Shown here in pieces: positions 45,205 to 54,098 of a stretch of 64,000 nucleotides of DNA. Origin of the DNA: Candidatus Thiovulum imperiosus. GTDB taxonomy: Bacteria > Campylobacterota > Campylobacteria > Campylobacterales > Thiovulaceae. The first letter of the stretch is position 1; the number at the start of each line of letters is the position of its first letter. Made by a program: the position numbers and the translations under genes. Below the pieces are notes generated by a model. That model saw nothing but the letters and a program-made list of their open reading frames with translations, ran no database searches and was not told the origin of the DNA. The DNA is taken from positions 62,001 to 126,000 of the forward strand of contig JAMJTW010000028.1 in assembly GCA_024281175.1 (NCBI GenBank), read 5' to 3'.

Positions 45205-45636
45205 TTAGAAATACCTTTTATGTTCAACCATTGTGCAGAAATTTTGAACAAATTGAAGACCACTATCTTTAGCTTTCTCTCCAGCTTCGTTATTCACAAT
45301 TCCTTTTTGAGCCCAAACAGTTTTTACATCTCCTCTATCTAAAGAGGCTTCAACAACACTCATTACAACAGAGGCTTTTCGAAATACATCTACTAAATCT
45401 ACTTTTTCTGGTATCTCTTTTAAAGAGCGATAAACTTTTTCACCAAGTATTTCTGTCTCTTTAGGATATACTGGAAAAATTTTATATCCAACACTCTGAA
45501 GATATTTTGCAACTCTATGGCTATCTTTTTCAGGGTTTGGAGAGAGTCCAATTATAGCTATGGTTTTTGTCTCTTCTAAAATTTTTTTAATCTCTGTATC
45601 ATTACTATTTACTGTTGGAAATTCACACTCTTCCAT
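45205..45636 (-). CDS. CoA-binding domain protein (YccU-like)
   Basis: This 143-residue protein has a Rossmann-like CoA-binding domain: TIAIIGLSPNPEKDSHRVAK, then GYKIFPVYPKE, VDLVDVFRKASVV and VKTVWAQKGIVNNEAG. Small stand-alone versions exist in many bacteria, but their role is not known. I choose the ATG at 45636 because AAAAGG stands upstream and the protein then has the usual length; the longer frame from 45753 adds 39 atypical residues. Its stop directly precedes the ilvA TTG. Confidence 0.85.
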   Translation of the reverse strand: MEECEFPTVNSNDTEIKKILEETKTIAIIGLSPNPEKDSHRVAKYLQSVGYKIFPVYPKETEILGEKVYRSLKEIPEKVDLVDVFRKASVVMSVVEASLDRGDVKTVWAQKGIVNNEAGEKAKDSGLQFVQNFCTMVEHKRYF

Positions 45637-45727
45637 TACAATAGACCTTTTTAAAGAAGTATAACAAACTTTGTTTCGACACAAAACTATAAATTTAGCT
45701 AGAATTTGAAAAAAGGTGTGATAGATT

Positions 45728-46741
45728 TTGATTAAAAAAGTTCTTATTTTCACATTTCTCTCTCTGCCACATCTCTATGGATATATCATAATAGAACACA
45801 CTCCTATCAAATATTTTGTTCCAAATTACAGAATTGAGATAGAAGTAAATATGAGAGAGTATTACCATAATTTTACTCACGCACTTCTCTACTTTCGAGC
45901 AACCTCTACTCAAAACAGTGGAGACTTTTACAGTGTTGAGATGAGCTGTTTCTCTGAAACTTGTAGAGGAACTATACCAGCACCAATTAAATCAACATCT
46001 TCCATAGATTACTATATTGAAGCCTATGATACAACAGACACAAAATATAAAACACAGATATTTTCAGCACCTCATATAACGCTACCAAGTTGGCAAGTTT
46101 CTGATACAACTCCAATTGAACTTCTTTCTCTAAATAGGAAAATCCAAAATGTCTCTTTAAAAGGTTTTGATGAAGAAGTCTCTATAAAACATGTTTCCAA
46201 TAATAGTGGAAGCAGTCGTAGAGTTGAGTCTAAATTTGTTCCTCCTGAAGAGAGAGAGATGAAAAGTCCTGAGAGTCAAGTCAGTGAATTTAGTCAAATT
46301 AAAGGTGTTTCTGAAGAGAGTGTTGATTTTACTGGTATCTGGTCAATTTCGAGAACTCTTTCAACTTGTCATTCTGGTATCTATTCTCATAAAATGATGA
46401 AAATAGAGTCTAGTAATGGAGTAATTACTAGAACACAAACATTTGGTAGAGGAACACGGTTTTATTATCACCCTCAAGACGGTTTTGTTTGCCAACTTAT
46501 AGATGATACAAGAGCAACTTCCCTAAATGGACAACCAGCCTTTCACACCTATACATCTTTTTTTGACTCTTTAAAAAATGGTTTGAAAGGACAGAACTCT
46601 TTTGTAAAACTTCTAAAATTTGGTAGAGATGAAATTGTTTTTGAAGTTACAATGGGTTTTAAAACAATGAAAACTACCTATAAAAGAGAAGAGATTGATA
46701 CAAATTTTGGAAATGACTCAAGTCTCTACTATTATAAATGA
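45728..46741 (+). CDS. Exported protein of unknown function
   Basis: This 337-residue protein starts with TTG and a signal peptide (KKVLIFTFLSLPHLYG). Residues 20-115 look like a beta-sandwich (a Fn3/Ig-like fold with YIEAYDTTDTKYKTQ). A Ser/Glu-rich linker is followed by a second beta-rich domain (about 200-325: DFTGIWSISRTLSTCHSGIY). Cys pairs at FSETCRG and LSTCHSG may form disulfides. I do not recognise it. It is coupled to a 46-residue membrane peptide through an ATGA overlap. It is divergent from the CoA-binding gene, and a secreted role is likely. Confidence 0.7.
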   Translation: MIKKVLIFTFLSLPHLYGYIIIEHTPIKYFVPNYRIEIEVNMREYYHNFTHALLYFRATSTQNSGDFYSVEMSCFSETCRGTIPAPIKSTSSIDYYIEAYDTTDTKYKTQIFSAPHITLPSWQVSDTTPIELLSLNRKIQNVSLKGFDEEVSIKHVSNNSGSSRRVESKFVPPEEREMKSPESQVSEFSQIKGVSEESVDFTGIWSISRTLSTCHSGIYSHKMMKIESSNGVITRTQTFGRGTRFYYHPQDGFVCQLIDDTRATSLNGQPAFHTYTSFFDSLKNGLKGQNSFVKLLKFGRDEIVFEVTMGFKTMKTTYKREEIDTNFGNDSSLYYYK

Positions 46742-46878
46742 TAATTGGAATTGTTAGAAAAATTATCATATTTTTTATGATAATTGCAATTCTTCTTAGA
46801 GATGAAGAGATGTTTGGAAAACTTATAGTTCTCTCAATTACAGTATATATCCTCTATCAAATGTTTAGAGCAAGATAG
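46738..46878 (+). CDS. Small membrane peptide, 46 residues
   Basis: The ATG overlaps the stop of the exported protein (ATGA) and the frame stays open to a TAG at 46876-46878. The peptide has two hydrophobic stretches (IIGIVRKIIIFFMIIAILL and IVLSITVYILYQMF) split by RDEEMFGK, so it would span the membrane twice. The overlap and hydrophobic design argue for a real gene. No known family is recognised. It may help export or anchor the upstream protein. Confidence 0.5.
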   Translation: MIIGIVRKIIIFFMIIAILLRDEEMFGKLIVLSITVYILYQMFRAR

Positions 46879-46945
46879 CATACTTTGTTATCTTGTAAAA
46901 CCTATTTACAATTCTTGGAATCTCATACTTGATTCTTTCAAATTT

Positions 46946-48175
46946 CTAAAAAACTATTTTGTTACTTTTAGTCGAAAGATTGCCTTCAGTCTCACCATCT
47001 CTATCCACATACAGCCAAAACTCTTCTGAAATGTAAATGTCAAATAGTTGATAGTCTGGCTGAATTATATAGTATCCAGTAGTTAAATTTGAGAACTTTA
47101 CACTACCATTCTCATCTGTATTTTTAGTTGCTAAAAAGTCTCCATCACTATTAAAAATTGAGATAGAACTATTTTCTAATGGAGAACATTTAACATCACA
47201 ACCATTTAAAGTGAACTTAAATTCATAAAGAGTTTCATCTTCAGGAGTCCAAATAGTAGTAAAGTATTCTGTTAAATCATAAGAGCCATCTGGATTTACA
47301 GTCAAAATGTAAATATTGTTCACACCTTCAACAAGTTGAACTTCATAATTTCTAAGTGCATAAGTGAAATCTATTTCAGGATCTTTTGTAAGTTCCGCAA
47401 GATTTATTTGCTGAACTACATCGTTTACAACAACTCCAATTGCACCATCATCAGATGTTCCCAAGATATTGTCAGTACCATCTCTATCAAAGTTAGATAT
47501 TTTTATATTTAATTTTGCAATTCCAGTTACAGAATTTAATTTTGATACGGAAACTTCCTCAAAAACTGGAATTCCAGAAGTTGAGCTTTTGGTCTCAACA
47601 GAGTAAAGAAGAATGTCAAGATTTGTGTTGTCTGTTACAAGAAACTCAGATACTTCAGAAATTGCTACAAGTTTCCCAAAAGCATCTATTTGAGTTGCTT
47701 GAAACTGATAAGTTTTTGTAGCTTCTAAATTTTCAAAAACATATCCAATATTATCTTCACTTTCATAAGCTGTAAAAGTATTTATATATTTTCCATTTTC
47801 ATCAAAAATATCAATTAAATAAGTAGATTCTATATCTTTTCCACCTCTAATTTTTATAGTTGTATTATAAGAAGGAACATATATATCTAGGTCTTCTTTT
47901 TTAGAAATGTTTTCTTCTAATAAAAAATTAATATCTGTTTCAGGGATTTCTGGAAAGTTGTTTTCAAAATCTAAAGAAATTTTCATATCTGTTTCAGGAA
48001 CTTCTGGAAAATAACTTTCAAAATCTAAAGAAGTTTTCATATCTGTTTCAGGAACTTCTGGAAAATAACTTTCAAAATCTAAAGAAATTTTCATAGTCTC
48101 CTTTTCAGGTTTTTGACTCGAACTTTCTGAACAAGCTAAGAAAAGTATCGGGAGAAAAGTTATAAAAAGTCTCAT
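46946..48175 (-). CDS. Lipoprotein paralogous to the C-terminal part of its giant neighbour
   Basis: The ATG at 48175 has AGAGGA upstream and opens a lipoprotein signal (MRLFITFLPILFLACSES). A longer frame from 48292 overlaps the next gene and lacks a signal. Residues 27-80 are three 18-residue tandem repeats (SLDFESYFPEVPETDMK). Residues 108-409 match the giant protein (about residues 1475-1790): IRGG, then KYINTFTAYES, ISNFDRDGTDNILGTSDDG, VQLVEGVNNIYILTVNPDGS and a final NLSTKSN. The fold is probably beta-sandwich. It may be a surface or export companion. Its own function is unknown. Confidence 0.8.
   Translation of the reverse strand: MRLFITFLPILFLACSESSSQKPEKETMKISLDFESYFPEVPETDMKTSLDFESYFPEVPETDMKISLDFENNFPEIPETDINFLLEENISKKEDLDIYVPSYNTTIKIRGGKDIESTYLIDIFDENGKYINTFTAYESEDNIGYVFENLEATKTYQFQATQIDAFGKLVAISEVSEFLVTDNTNLDILLYSVETKSSTSGIPVFEEVSVSKLNSVTGIAKLNIKISNFDRDGTDNILGTSDDGAIGVVVNDVVQQINLAELTKDPEIDFTYALRNYEVQLVEGVNNIYILTVNPDGSYDLTEYFTTIWTPEDETLYEFKFTLNGCDVKCSPLENSSISIFNSDGDFLATKNTDENGSVKFSNLTTGYYIIQPDYQLFDIYISEEFWLYVDRDGETEGNLSTKSNKIVF
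47933..48094 (-). repeat. Three 54-base tandem repeats in the lipoprotein gene
   Basis: Units at 47933-47986, 47987-48040 and 48041-48094 each code for 18 residues (SLDFESYFPEVPETDMK-like). The second and third are almost identical; the first differs at more sites. Unit number could change by slippage without breaking the frame. Confidence 0.85.
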
Positions 48176-48200
48176 GTTTTTCCTCTGAAAATTTTTATAA

Positions 48201-48223
48201 CTCTTCCCCAAAAGGGGAAAGAG
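48201..48223 (-). terminator. Terminator after the 1938-residue gene
   Basis: CTCTTCCCC, loop AAAA, GGGGAAAGAG with one bulge. On the minus strand it follows the giant gene and precedes the lipoprotein start. Its core matches the hairpin at 31575-31592. Confidence 0.55.
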
Positions 48224-48227
48224 AAAT

Positions 48228-51200
48228 TTAGTTAGAAAATTGTGGAACTTCAGGAGGCATAATAGCTCTATTATTTCCCTCTTCACATTCACCAGTTTCT
48301 TGATTTATAATATAACCTGCTTCACAAACTATTGTTTCACATATCATACTTTCATAGCTCCAGATTGCCGTTACTTCACATTGTGGAATATCTACATAGA
48401 TATCAGCTTCCATTGTTTCTGTAACATCACCATTTGAAACTTCAAGATGGAGAGTCATATTTTCTAATGCAAGAACTTCAAAAGATATCTCTTCTCCATA
48501 GAAAGTTTTTTCAAGACCATTTACATCTATATAACTCCAATAGAATGTGTATCCAGTTGTATCTTCAACAGATAGGAATGCAGTAGCTGTAATCCACTCT
48601 CCATAAGTTGTTGTGGAAACATTGAAATCTATATCCTCGATGTAGAAGTCAGAGAATTGATACTCATCTGTAAAATCTACACTGTTAGAGAATGTAGAAA
48701 GATTTCCTTCTGTTTCTCCACTAGAATTTACGAGAAGTTCAAATGCTTGAGCAGTGTAGTAGTCAAATAGAGCAGGGTCTGGTTGAATTGTATACATTCC
48801 TTCAACTAAATTTGAGAATATAACTTGTCCATTTGCATCTGTCTCTTTTGTCTCTAAAAGGTGACCAGAAATGTCAAAAATAGAAACAAAGATATTTCCA
48901 ATTGTTGAGCAAGAACCATCAGTTTCACAACCATTTAAATTGAATATAACATCATGAAGAGTTACACCTTCTGGAGTCCAAACAACAGTGAAGTCTTTTG
49001 TCCAGTCATAAGAGCCATCTGGATTTACAGCTGAAACATAAACATTATTTACACCTTCAACTAGTTGAACTTTATAATTTGTAAGTGCATAAGTAAAGTC
49101 TGTATCAGGAACTTTTGTAAGTGTTTCAAGATTTATAAATTGAGCCATATCATTTACAATAAATCCAATTGAACCATCATCAGATGTTCCTAAGATATTG
49201 TCGGCACCATCTCTATCAAAATTAGAAATAGTCGCATTTAGCTTGATAGTTCCAGTTGTAGCATTTACATCACTCTGTTTAATTAGAGAAACCTCATCAA
49301 AGAGTGGAGAACCAGATATTTCACTTTCACTTTGAACTGAGAGTAGAGTTAAATCTAACATATTTGTTTCTGCTACTGGAACAGTCATTTTAGTCATATT
49401 AGAAATTGCTAAAACTCTTCCTAGCATATCAACTTGAACAGCTTGGAATTGGTAAGTTTTCTTAGCTTCTAAATTTTCGAAAACATAGACAACTCTATCT
49501 TCTTCCTCATCTTGGTAAGCTGTAAGAGTATTGATATATCTTCCCTTATCATCAAAGATTTCAACAAAGTAGATAGACTCTTCATGTTTTCCACCTCTAA
49601 TATCTCCAGCAACATTTCCAACTTTTGGATTGTAAGAGAGATGTAGAGTTTTAGATTTGCTATTTCCAAGTCGATTTGAAACTTCAACTTCAATATCGTT
49701 TTCACCAACTTCTAAAGGTAAAAAGAAAGTATATTCCGTCTCATCATTTTGACTTACAACAGTCTCACCTTGAACTTTTTTACCATTTACACGAATAGAA
49801 ACTTGAGATTTTGTAAGGCTTCTAACATCTGTATCTTTGTCTGTTAAATCAAAGATTTGAGCTGTAACTTTTGCTTGATACTTCTGTCCATAGCTTACAA
49901 TAGCTTCTCTGAAAGAGATAGATGCTAAATGGTCTGGAACATCATCTGTATTGTCTAATCTAAAGATGAGGTTTCTATCACTTGAGAAATTTTGAAGAAC
50001 TTTGATTTCCCCAATATAGTTACTATCTGGAACTGAAACTCTCACAATTCTATGAGAACCTTTTCCTCCAAGAACATTGTTGAATGTTGTGTTCTTCCCA
50101 TGTCTAGTTACAACTGACTCTTTTTCTGAAATATTTTTAGGAGTTTTAATTCCATCAACTGAAACTTCTGCATCTGTAATGCCATTCCCATCTAAATCTT
50201 CAACTCTAACATTGATTTTATAAGTTGGCTTTTCAGAAATTTCTATATCAATTCTAGCAATATCTTCTCTTTCTGAAGTTTCTGTATTGTCTATTTCAAA
50301 TCTCTTCACATTTATCATTGGAGACTTGTAGAAACCAGATTTTGAAGCTGAAACTCTTAAAAGAGAGTTTTGATTATCTTCTCTAATTTGAGAAAGAGAC
50401 ATATCTACTGGAGAGAACTCATAAAGTCCAACTCTATCGGCAGTTTCAATTTGAACAGCAGGAGTTGTTGTTGGCTTTGAGACAAAAACATCAGTGATTT
50501 CAATGAAATCTTTTAGCTTTAATTCATAAGGGTCAATAACAAGATGACCTGAATTTCTCATTTCAAGTTTTCTACCATCTTCAAATTTTGCAAAAATAGT
50601 AGCTCCAAGAACTAATCTAAATCCATCATCTATTACTGATGTTGTAGCATCATAAGGATTTGAAACTACTTCACCCATAGGTAAAGCTAATTGCTCTAAA
50701 AATCTATTTGAAGAGATAGTTTTTGCAACATGTTTTAGAGGAAGTTTCTTTTTATCAGAAGTGAAAACTACTGTTGAGTTTTTATCATCAATCTCTTTAG
50801 CATAATTTAAAATAGGAGCTTCATCAGAAAGAACTTTCCAAGATAGAGTTCCATCAAGACCATTTTCTAAATAGATAGTTGTAAATGAGTCATCATCTAA
50901 ATAGATGTCAGAAACAATACCCATATTCCATTGAATAGCTTCAATTTTATAAGTATCATCATCTAAGTTTCCATCTTCAACAAAAACATAGCCAAACTCT
51001 TTATTTCCACTAACTTTTACAGCATCTTGAAGGAAAGTATCCCAATCACTTTGATATACAGGAGCAACAAGACCTAAGTTTATAAGCTCATCTTTCGTCT
51101 CATCATTTTCACCTCTATTAGCAACTCCATGCCACTCACCATCATCTATTCTGTAATACCAAACTTTTTTACTTCTCTCATACTCTCGAACAGTTTTTTT

Positions 51201-54044
51201 ATAAAACTTTTCTAAGTCGATTTCAGCAGAAATGAAACCTAAATGGTTGTATGAAACAGTTGGATTGTCAATGAAAACTTCATTTCCAGTAATTGCATCA
51301 CTTTTGGCAAGTTCTATATAGTCTGTAACACCATCACCATCAACATCGTGTTCAACTTGAATTGAGATATCGAATTGTCCAGCGACATATATTTTCACAT
51401 CACTTGGGTCACTTTCCTTAGATGCTTGAATTGTAAAATTGAGTATCTCTTCATAAGATAAGAAATCTGCATCATTTTTTACAGTTCCTTTCTTGATTTC
51501 TAACCATCTCTCTTCAGAAACTCTATTTAGTCCATCTTCGCTAAAGTCATCTTTATGTTTTTTGATAAACCAAGTGTAAGTAGCTCCAACTAAACCACCA
51601 ACTTGAATTCCTTCAACTTCTTTAGTTCCAATTACTCTCTTAACATCTTTTTTAACATCAGCAAGAGCCATTGGTGCAACAAGTTGTACTTGAGCTTCTG
51701 GAACATCTCCTCCAGCAGAATTCCAAATTCTACCTTTTACAGTTCCAAATGTAGCAGGTCTTTTGAGTTCAAAAACTACACTTGTATTTTTCTCTAAATT
51801 TGCTATGCTGAAAGTCTTTTCAACAGGATAGTGTTTCCCTTCGATAGCTGTAACAGTGAAATTATCATTTCCTCCATCAGCAACAAGAAGTTTAAATGTA
51901 ACGGCTCCATTCTCATTAGTAGTTTCTGAAATGTAAGATAAACCATTTCCTCTCTCAAATTTTACAAATGTGTTTGGTAGAGGCTCTTTAGTATCCGTAT
52001 CAATAACTTTCACATTAAAGCTATACTCTTCACCATCTATATCAACTTGCTCATTATCAACTTTTTTATAGAAAGCAAACATTGAGTAAGGACCATTGTA
52101 AATAGAAGAGTTTATCTTTATGAAAAGTTCATCTCTTTTATTCTCTTCAGTAAAATATTCAGACAGGTATTTACTACTGATTTGACTTTTGTGATTTAAA
52201 GAGAAATTACTTCTATCAACTCGATGCCAAGTTAAATCTCCATTTATCTCTTTATAAACATAAAGTTCTATACCGTCAGAAGTTCCATTCTCATCTGTTC
52301 CCTTAATTTTTTCAAGAGCTTCTGCTGAGTGGTCTTCTTTATACTCAATAGCAAGTTCAAGGTCTTTAGACAAGTCTACAATAAGAATTCCTTCAATATC
52401 AGAGAAATCTCCAGTTCCAGGTCTAAGCTGTTTTATCATTAAATCTTCAAAAGTTCTATTATAAACAGGGTCAAGATTTTCAAATCCATTTACAGCAAGT
52501 TGTCCAATTACTGTTGTTGAGTATCCAGTTTGATGTAAAAGTGAATTTATCACATATTGGTCTGAGAGTGTCTCAACACTTTCTGTTCTAACATCCATTC
52601 CCTTACTATTTTGGAAATATAGTCCTCTAGCATTTACAAAAACACCACCTGCTGAAGATTTTTCATAACTTGTGTTTGAATAGAATTTAGGAGGTTCTAA
52701 CTCTAAAATTGGCTCTAAACTTCTGTCTAAATTTCTATCTTCATAACCAACAAAGTTTCCAAATTCTCCAATTGCACTATCTTTTGAGATAAAGAAGTAG
52801 TTTGCACTTCCTGGAGTTGGCTTGATTGTTTGAATTGAAGAGTTGAAACCATATTTCTCAATTACAATTTGTCCATTTTCAGGAATTTCTTTGATGTATA
52901 TGAAACCTCTATCTGTTGAAACACCTAAAAGTTCGCCTTTACTTCCATCAACATACTCAAAGATAGAAACTTTAGCAACAGAACTTGGACTTCCTCCCTC
53001 TGACATCGAGTAGATGTAAATTGAAGTACCAGATGTGTAATCAGGTGTGTAATCACCATCTCTTACTTCTTGAATGGAGTTTTCTAAATCTTCTAAATCA
53101 AGTTCTCCAGAAACTACCTCTCCACTCTCAGTTGAAACAGATACTTTCAAATTTTCAACACCTGTGAAATCTAAATTTCCAAGCTCTTCTAAAGTAAGAT
53201 TTGAAATATCTCCTAGTGATGAGGTATTAAACTCTTTTCCAGCATAAATGCTCACTTCATAACCATCAACTGTTACAAGAGTATCTCTTTTTATTTTTCC
53301 AAAAAGGTAATCAGGAATTGCTGAAGCCTCAAGATATGATGATGGGGTTTCATCTTCTGGAGTTTGAATTACAATACTTGAAACTTTGCTATAATCTCTA
53401 TCAGCTAAATCATCAGCTGTAAGATTTGGAAACTCTTCTACTAAGTCAGATATGTCGTTGTTTTCATTGTCGATATATAAATCAACTTGATAACCATCTG
53501 CTGTTTCAACTGAAGTCCCTTTTTGAACTTTGACCCAATAACCTCTATTTGGATCAAATTGAGAAAACTCTTGAAGAAAAGAGTATTCAGGGTCATATAT
53601 TTTCCAAGAACCATTTATTTTTGTAACAAGTTTATCAACCTTATAATTTTCATTATTTAGCTTTGTAATTTGATTTTTTATATCATCTTGAGTAGATGTG
53701 GCAATTAAATTCCATCCAGCATTTAGAGTTGGAAAAGAGATATTTGTATCCCCACTCATATTAACTGTGAAACTAGTATTTGCTTTTACCCAATAACCTC
53801 TACCACCTTCAAATTCAGAGAACTCTTGAAGAAAAGCATATTTAGGGTCATATATTTTCCAAGAGCCATCTATTTTCGTAACAAATTTTTCTATTGAGCT
53901 CTCAGGGGCTTGTTCTAAAAAGCTATCAACAGTTAGACCGCCATGTTCTGTAAAACCAATTAAATTCCATCCAGATTTAATTTCAAAATTCTGAGTAGCA
54001 TTTAAAAAAGAAAAATACAATAAAATTAAAGACAAGATTTTCAT
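48228..54044 (-). CDS. Giant exported multidomain protein, 1938 residues
   Basis: A signal peptide (MKILSLILLYFSFLNA) is followed by two repeats of a module with GWNLIG or GWNLIA, KIDGSWKIYDPKYAFLQEFS and RGYWVK (about residues 20-170), known from exported proteins of sulfur-oxidising Campylobacterota. Then come beta-rich regions including carboxypeptidase-regulatory-like units (for example GTVKGRIWNSAGGDVPEAQV), Ca-binding-like DVDGDGVTDYIELA and DLDGNGITDAEVSVDG, a block paralogous to the small lipoprotein (about 1475-1790) and a Cys-rich end (CEAGYIINQETGECEEG). It is likely an outer-surface or secreted adhesin or matrix protein. No transporter gene is adjacent. AAAGGT precedes the ATG. 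Confidence 0.8.
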   Translation of the reverse strand: MKILSLILLYFSFLNATQNFEIKSGWNLIGFTEHGGLTVDSFLEQAPESSIEKFVTKIDGSWKIYDPKYAFLQEFSEFEGGRGYWVKANTSFTVNMSGDTNISFPTLNAGWNLIATSTQDDIKNQITKLNNENYKVDKLVTKINGSWKIYDPEYSFLQEFSQFDPNRGYWVKVQKGTSVETADGYQVDLYIDNENNDISDLVEEFPNLTADDLADRDYSKVSSIVIQTPEDETPSSYLEASAIPDYLFGKIKRDTLVTVDGYEVSIYAGKEFNTSSLGDISNLTLEELGNLDFTGVENLKVSVSTESGEVVSGELDLEDLENSIQEVRDGDYTPDYTSGTSIYIYSMSEGGSPSSVAKVSIFEYVDGSKGELLGVSTDRGFIYIKEIPENGQIVIEKYGFNSSIQTIKPTPGSANYFFISKDSAIGEFGNFVGYEDRNLDRSLEPILELEPPKFYSNTSYEKSSAGGVFVNARGLYFQNSKGMDVRTESVETLSDQYVINSLLHQTGYSTTVIGQLAVNGFENLDPVYNRTFEDLMIKQLRPGTGDFSDIEGILIVDLSKDLELAIEYKEDHSAEALEKIKGTDENGTSDGIELYVYKEINGDLTWHRVDRSNFSLNHKSQISSKYLSEYFTEENKRDELFIKINSSIYNGPYSMFAFYKKVDNEQVDIDGEEYSFNVKVIDTDTKEPLPNTFVKFERGNGLSYISETTNENGAVTFKLLVADGGNDNFTVTAIEGKHYPVEKTFSIANLEKNTSVVFELKRPATFGTVKGRIWNSAGGDVPEAQVQLVAPMALADVKKDVKRVIGTKEVEGIQVGGLVGATYTWFIKKHKDDFSEDGLNRVSEERWLEIKKGTVKNDADFLSYEEILNFTIQASKESDPSDVKIYVAGQFDISIQVEHDVDGDGVTDYIELAKSDAITGNEVFIDNPTVSYNHLGFISAEIDLEKFYKKTVREYERSKKVWYYRIDDGEWHGVANRGENDETKDELINLGLVAPVYQSDWDTFLQDAVKVSGNKEFGYVFVEDGNLDDDTYKIEAIQWNMGIVSDIYLDDDSFTTIYLENGLDGTLSWKVLSDEAPILNYAKEIDDKNSTVVFTSDKKKLPLKHVAKTISSNRFLEQLALPMGEVVSNPYDATTSVIDDGFRLVLGATIFAKFEDGRKLEMRNSGHLVIDPYELKLKDFIEITDVFVSKPTTTPAVQIETADRVGLYEFSPVDMSLSQIREDNQNSLLRVSASKSGFYKSPMINVKRFEIDNTETSEREDIARIDIEISEKPTYKINVRVEDLDGNGITDAEVSVDGIKTPKNISEKESVVTRHGKNTTFNNVLGGKGSHRIVRVSVPDSNYIGEIKVLQNFSSDRNLIFRLDNTDDVPDHLASISFREAIVSYGQKYQAKVTAQIFDLTDKDTDVRSLTKSQVSIRVNGKKVQGETVVSQNDETEYTFFLPLEVGENDIEVEVSNRLGNSKSKTLHLSYNPKVGNVAGDIRGGKHEESIYFVEIFDDKGRYINTLTAYQDEEEDRVVYVFENLEAKKTYQFQAVQVDMLGRVLAISNMTKMTVPVAETNMLDLTLLSVQSESEISGSPLFDEVSLIKQSDVNATTGTIKLNATISNFDRDGADNILGTSDDGSIGFIVNDMAQFINLETLTKVPDTDFTYALTNYKVQLVEGVNNVYVSAVNPDGSYDWTKDFTVVWTPEGVTLHDVIFNLNGCETDGSCSTIGNIFVSIFDISGHLLETKETDANGQVIFSNLVEGMYTIQPDPALFDYYTAQAFELLVNSSGETEGNLSTFSNSVDFTDEYQFSDFYIEDIDFNVSTTTYGEWITATAFLSVEDTTGYTFYWSYIDVNGLEKTFYGEEISFEVLALENMTLHLEVSNGDVTETMEADIYVDIPQCEVTAIWSYESMICETIVCEAGYIINQETGECEEGNNRAIMPPEVPQFSN

Positions 54045-54098
54045 TTTTTACCTTTATATTTGATATAAGCTAGGAAATTTTCCTAGCTATGGTGTAAA

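Noticed and set aside
45203-45263. ATG at 45263 as the ilvA start
   Set aside because: It lies within the CoA-binding gene and adds 20 atypical residues; the TTG at 45203 gives the usual length and adjoins the previous stop.
48175-48292. Longer start for the small lipoprotein at 48292
   Set aside because: It overlaps the end of the giant gene, lacks an RBS and would put 39 non-signal residues before a clear lipoprotein signal.
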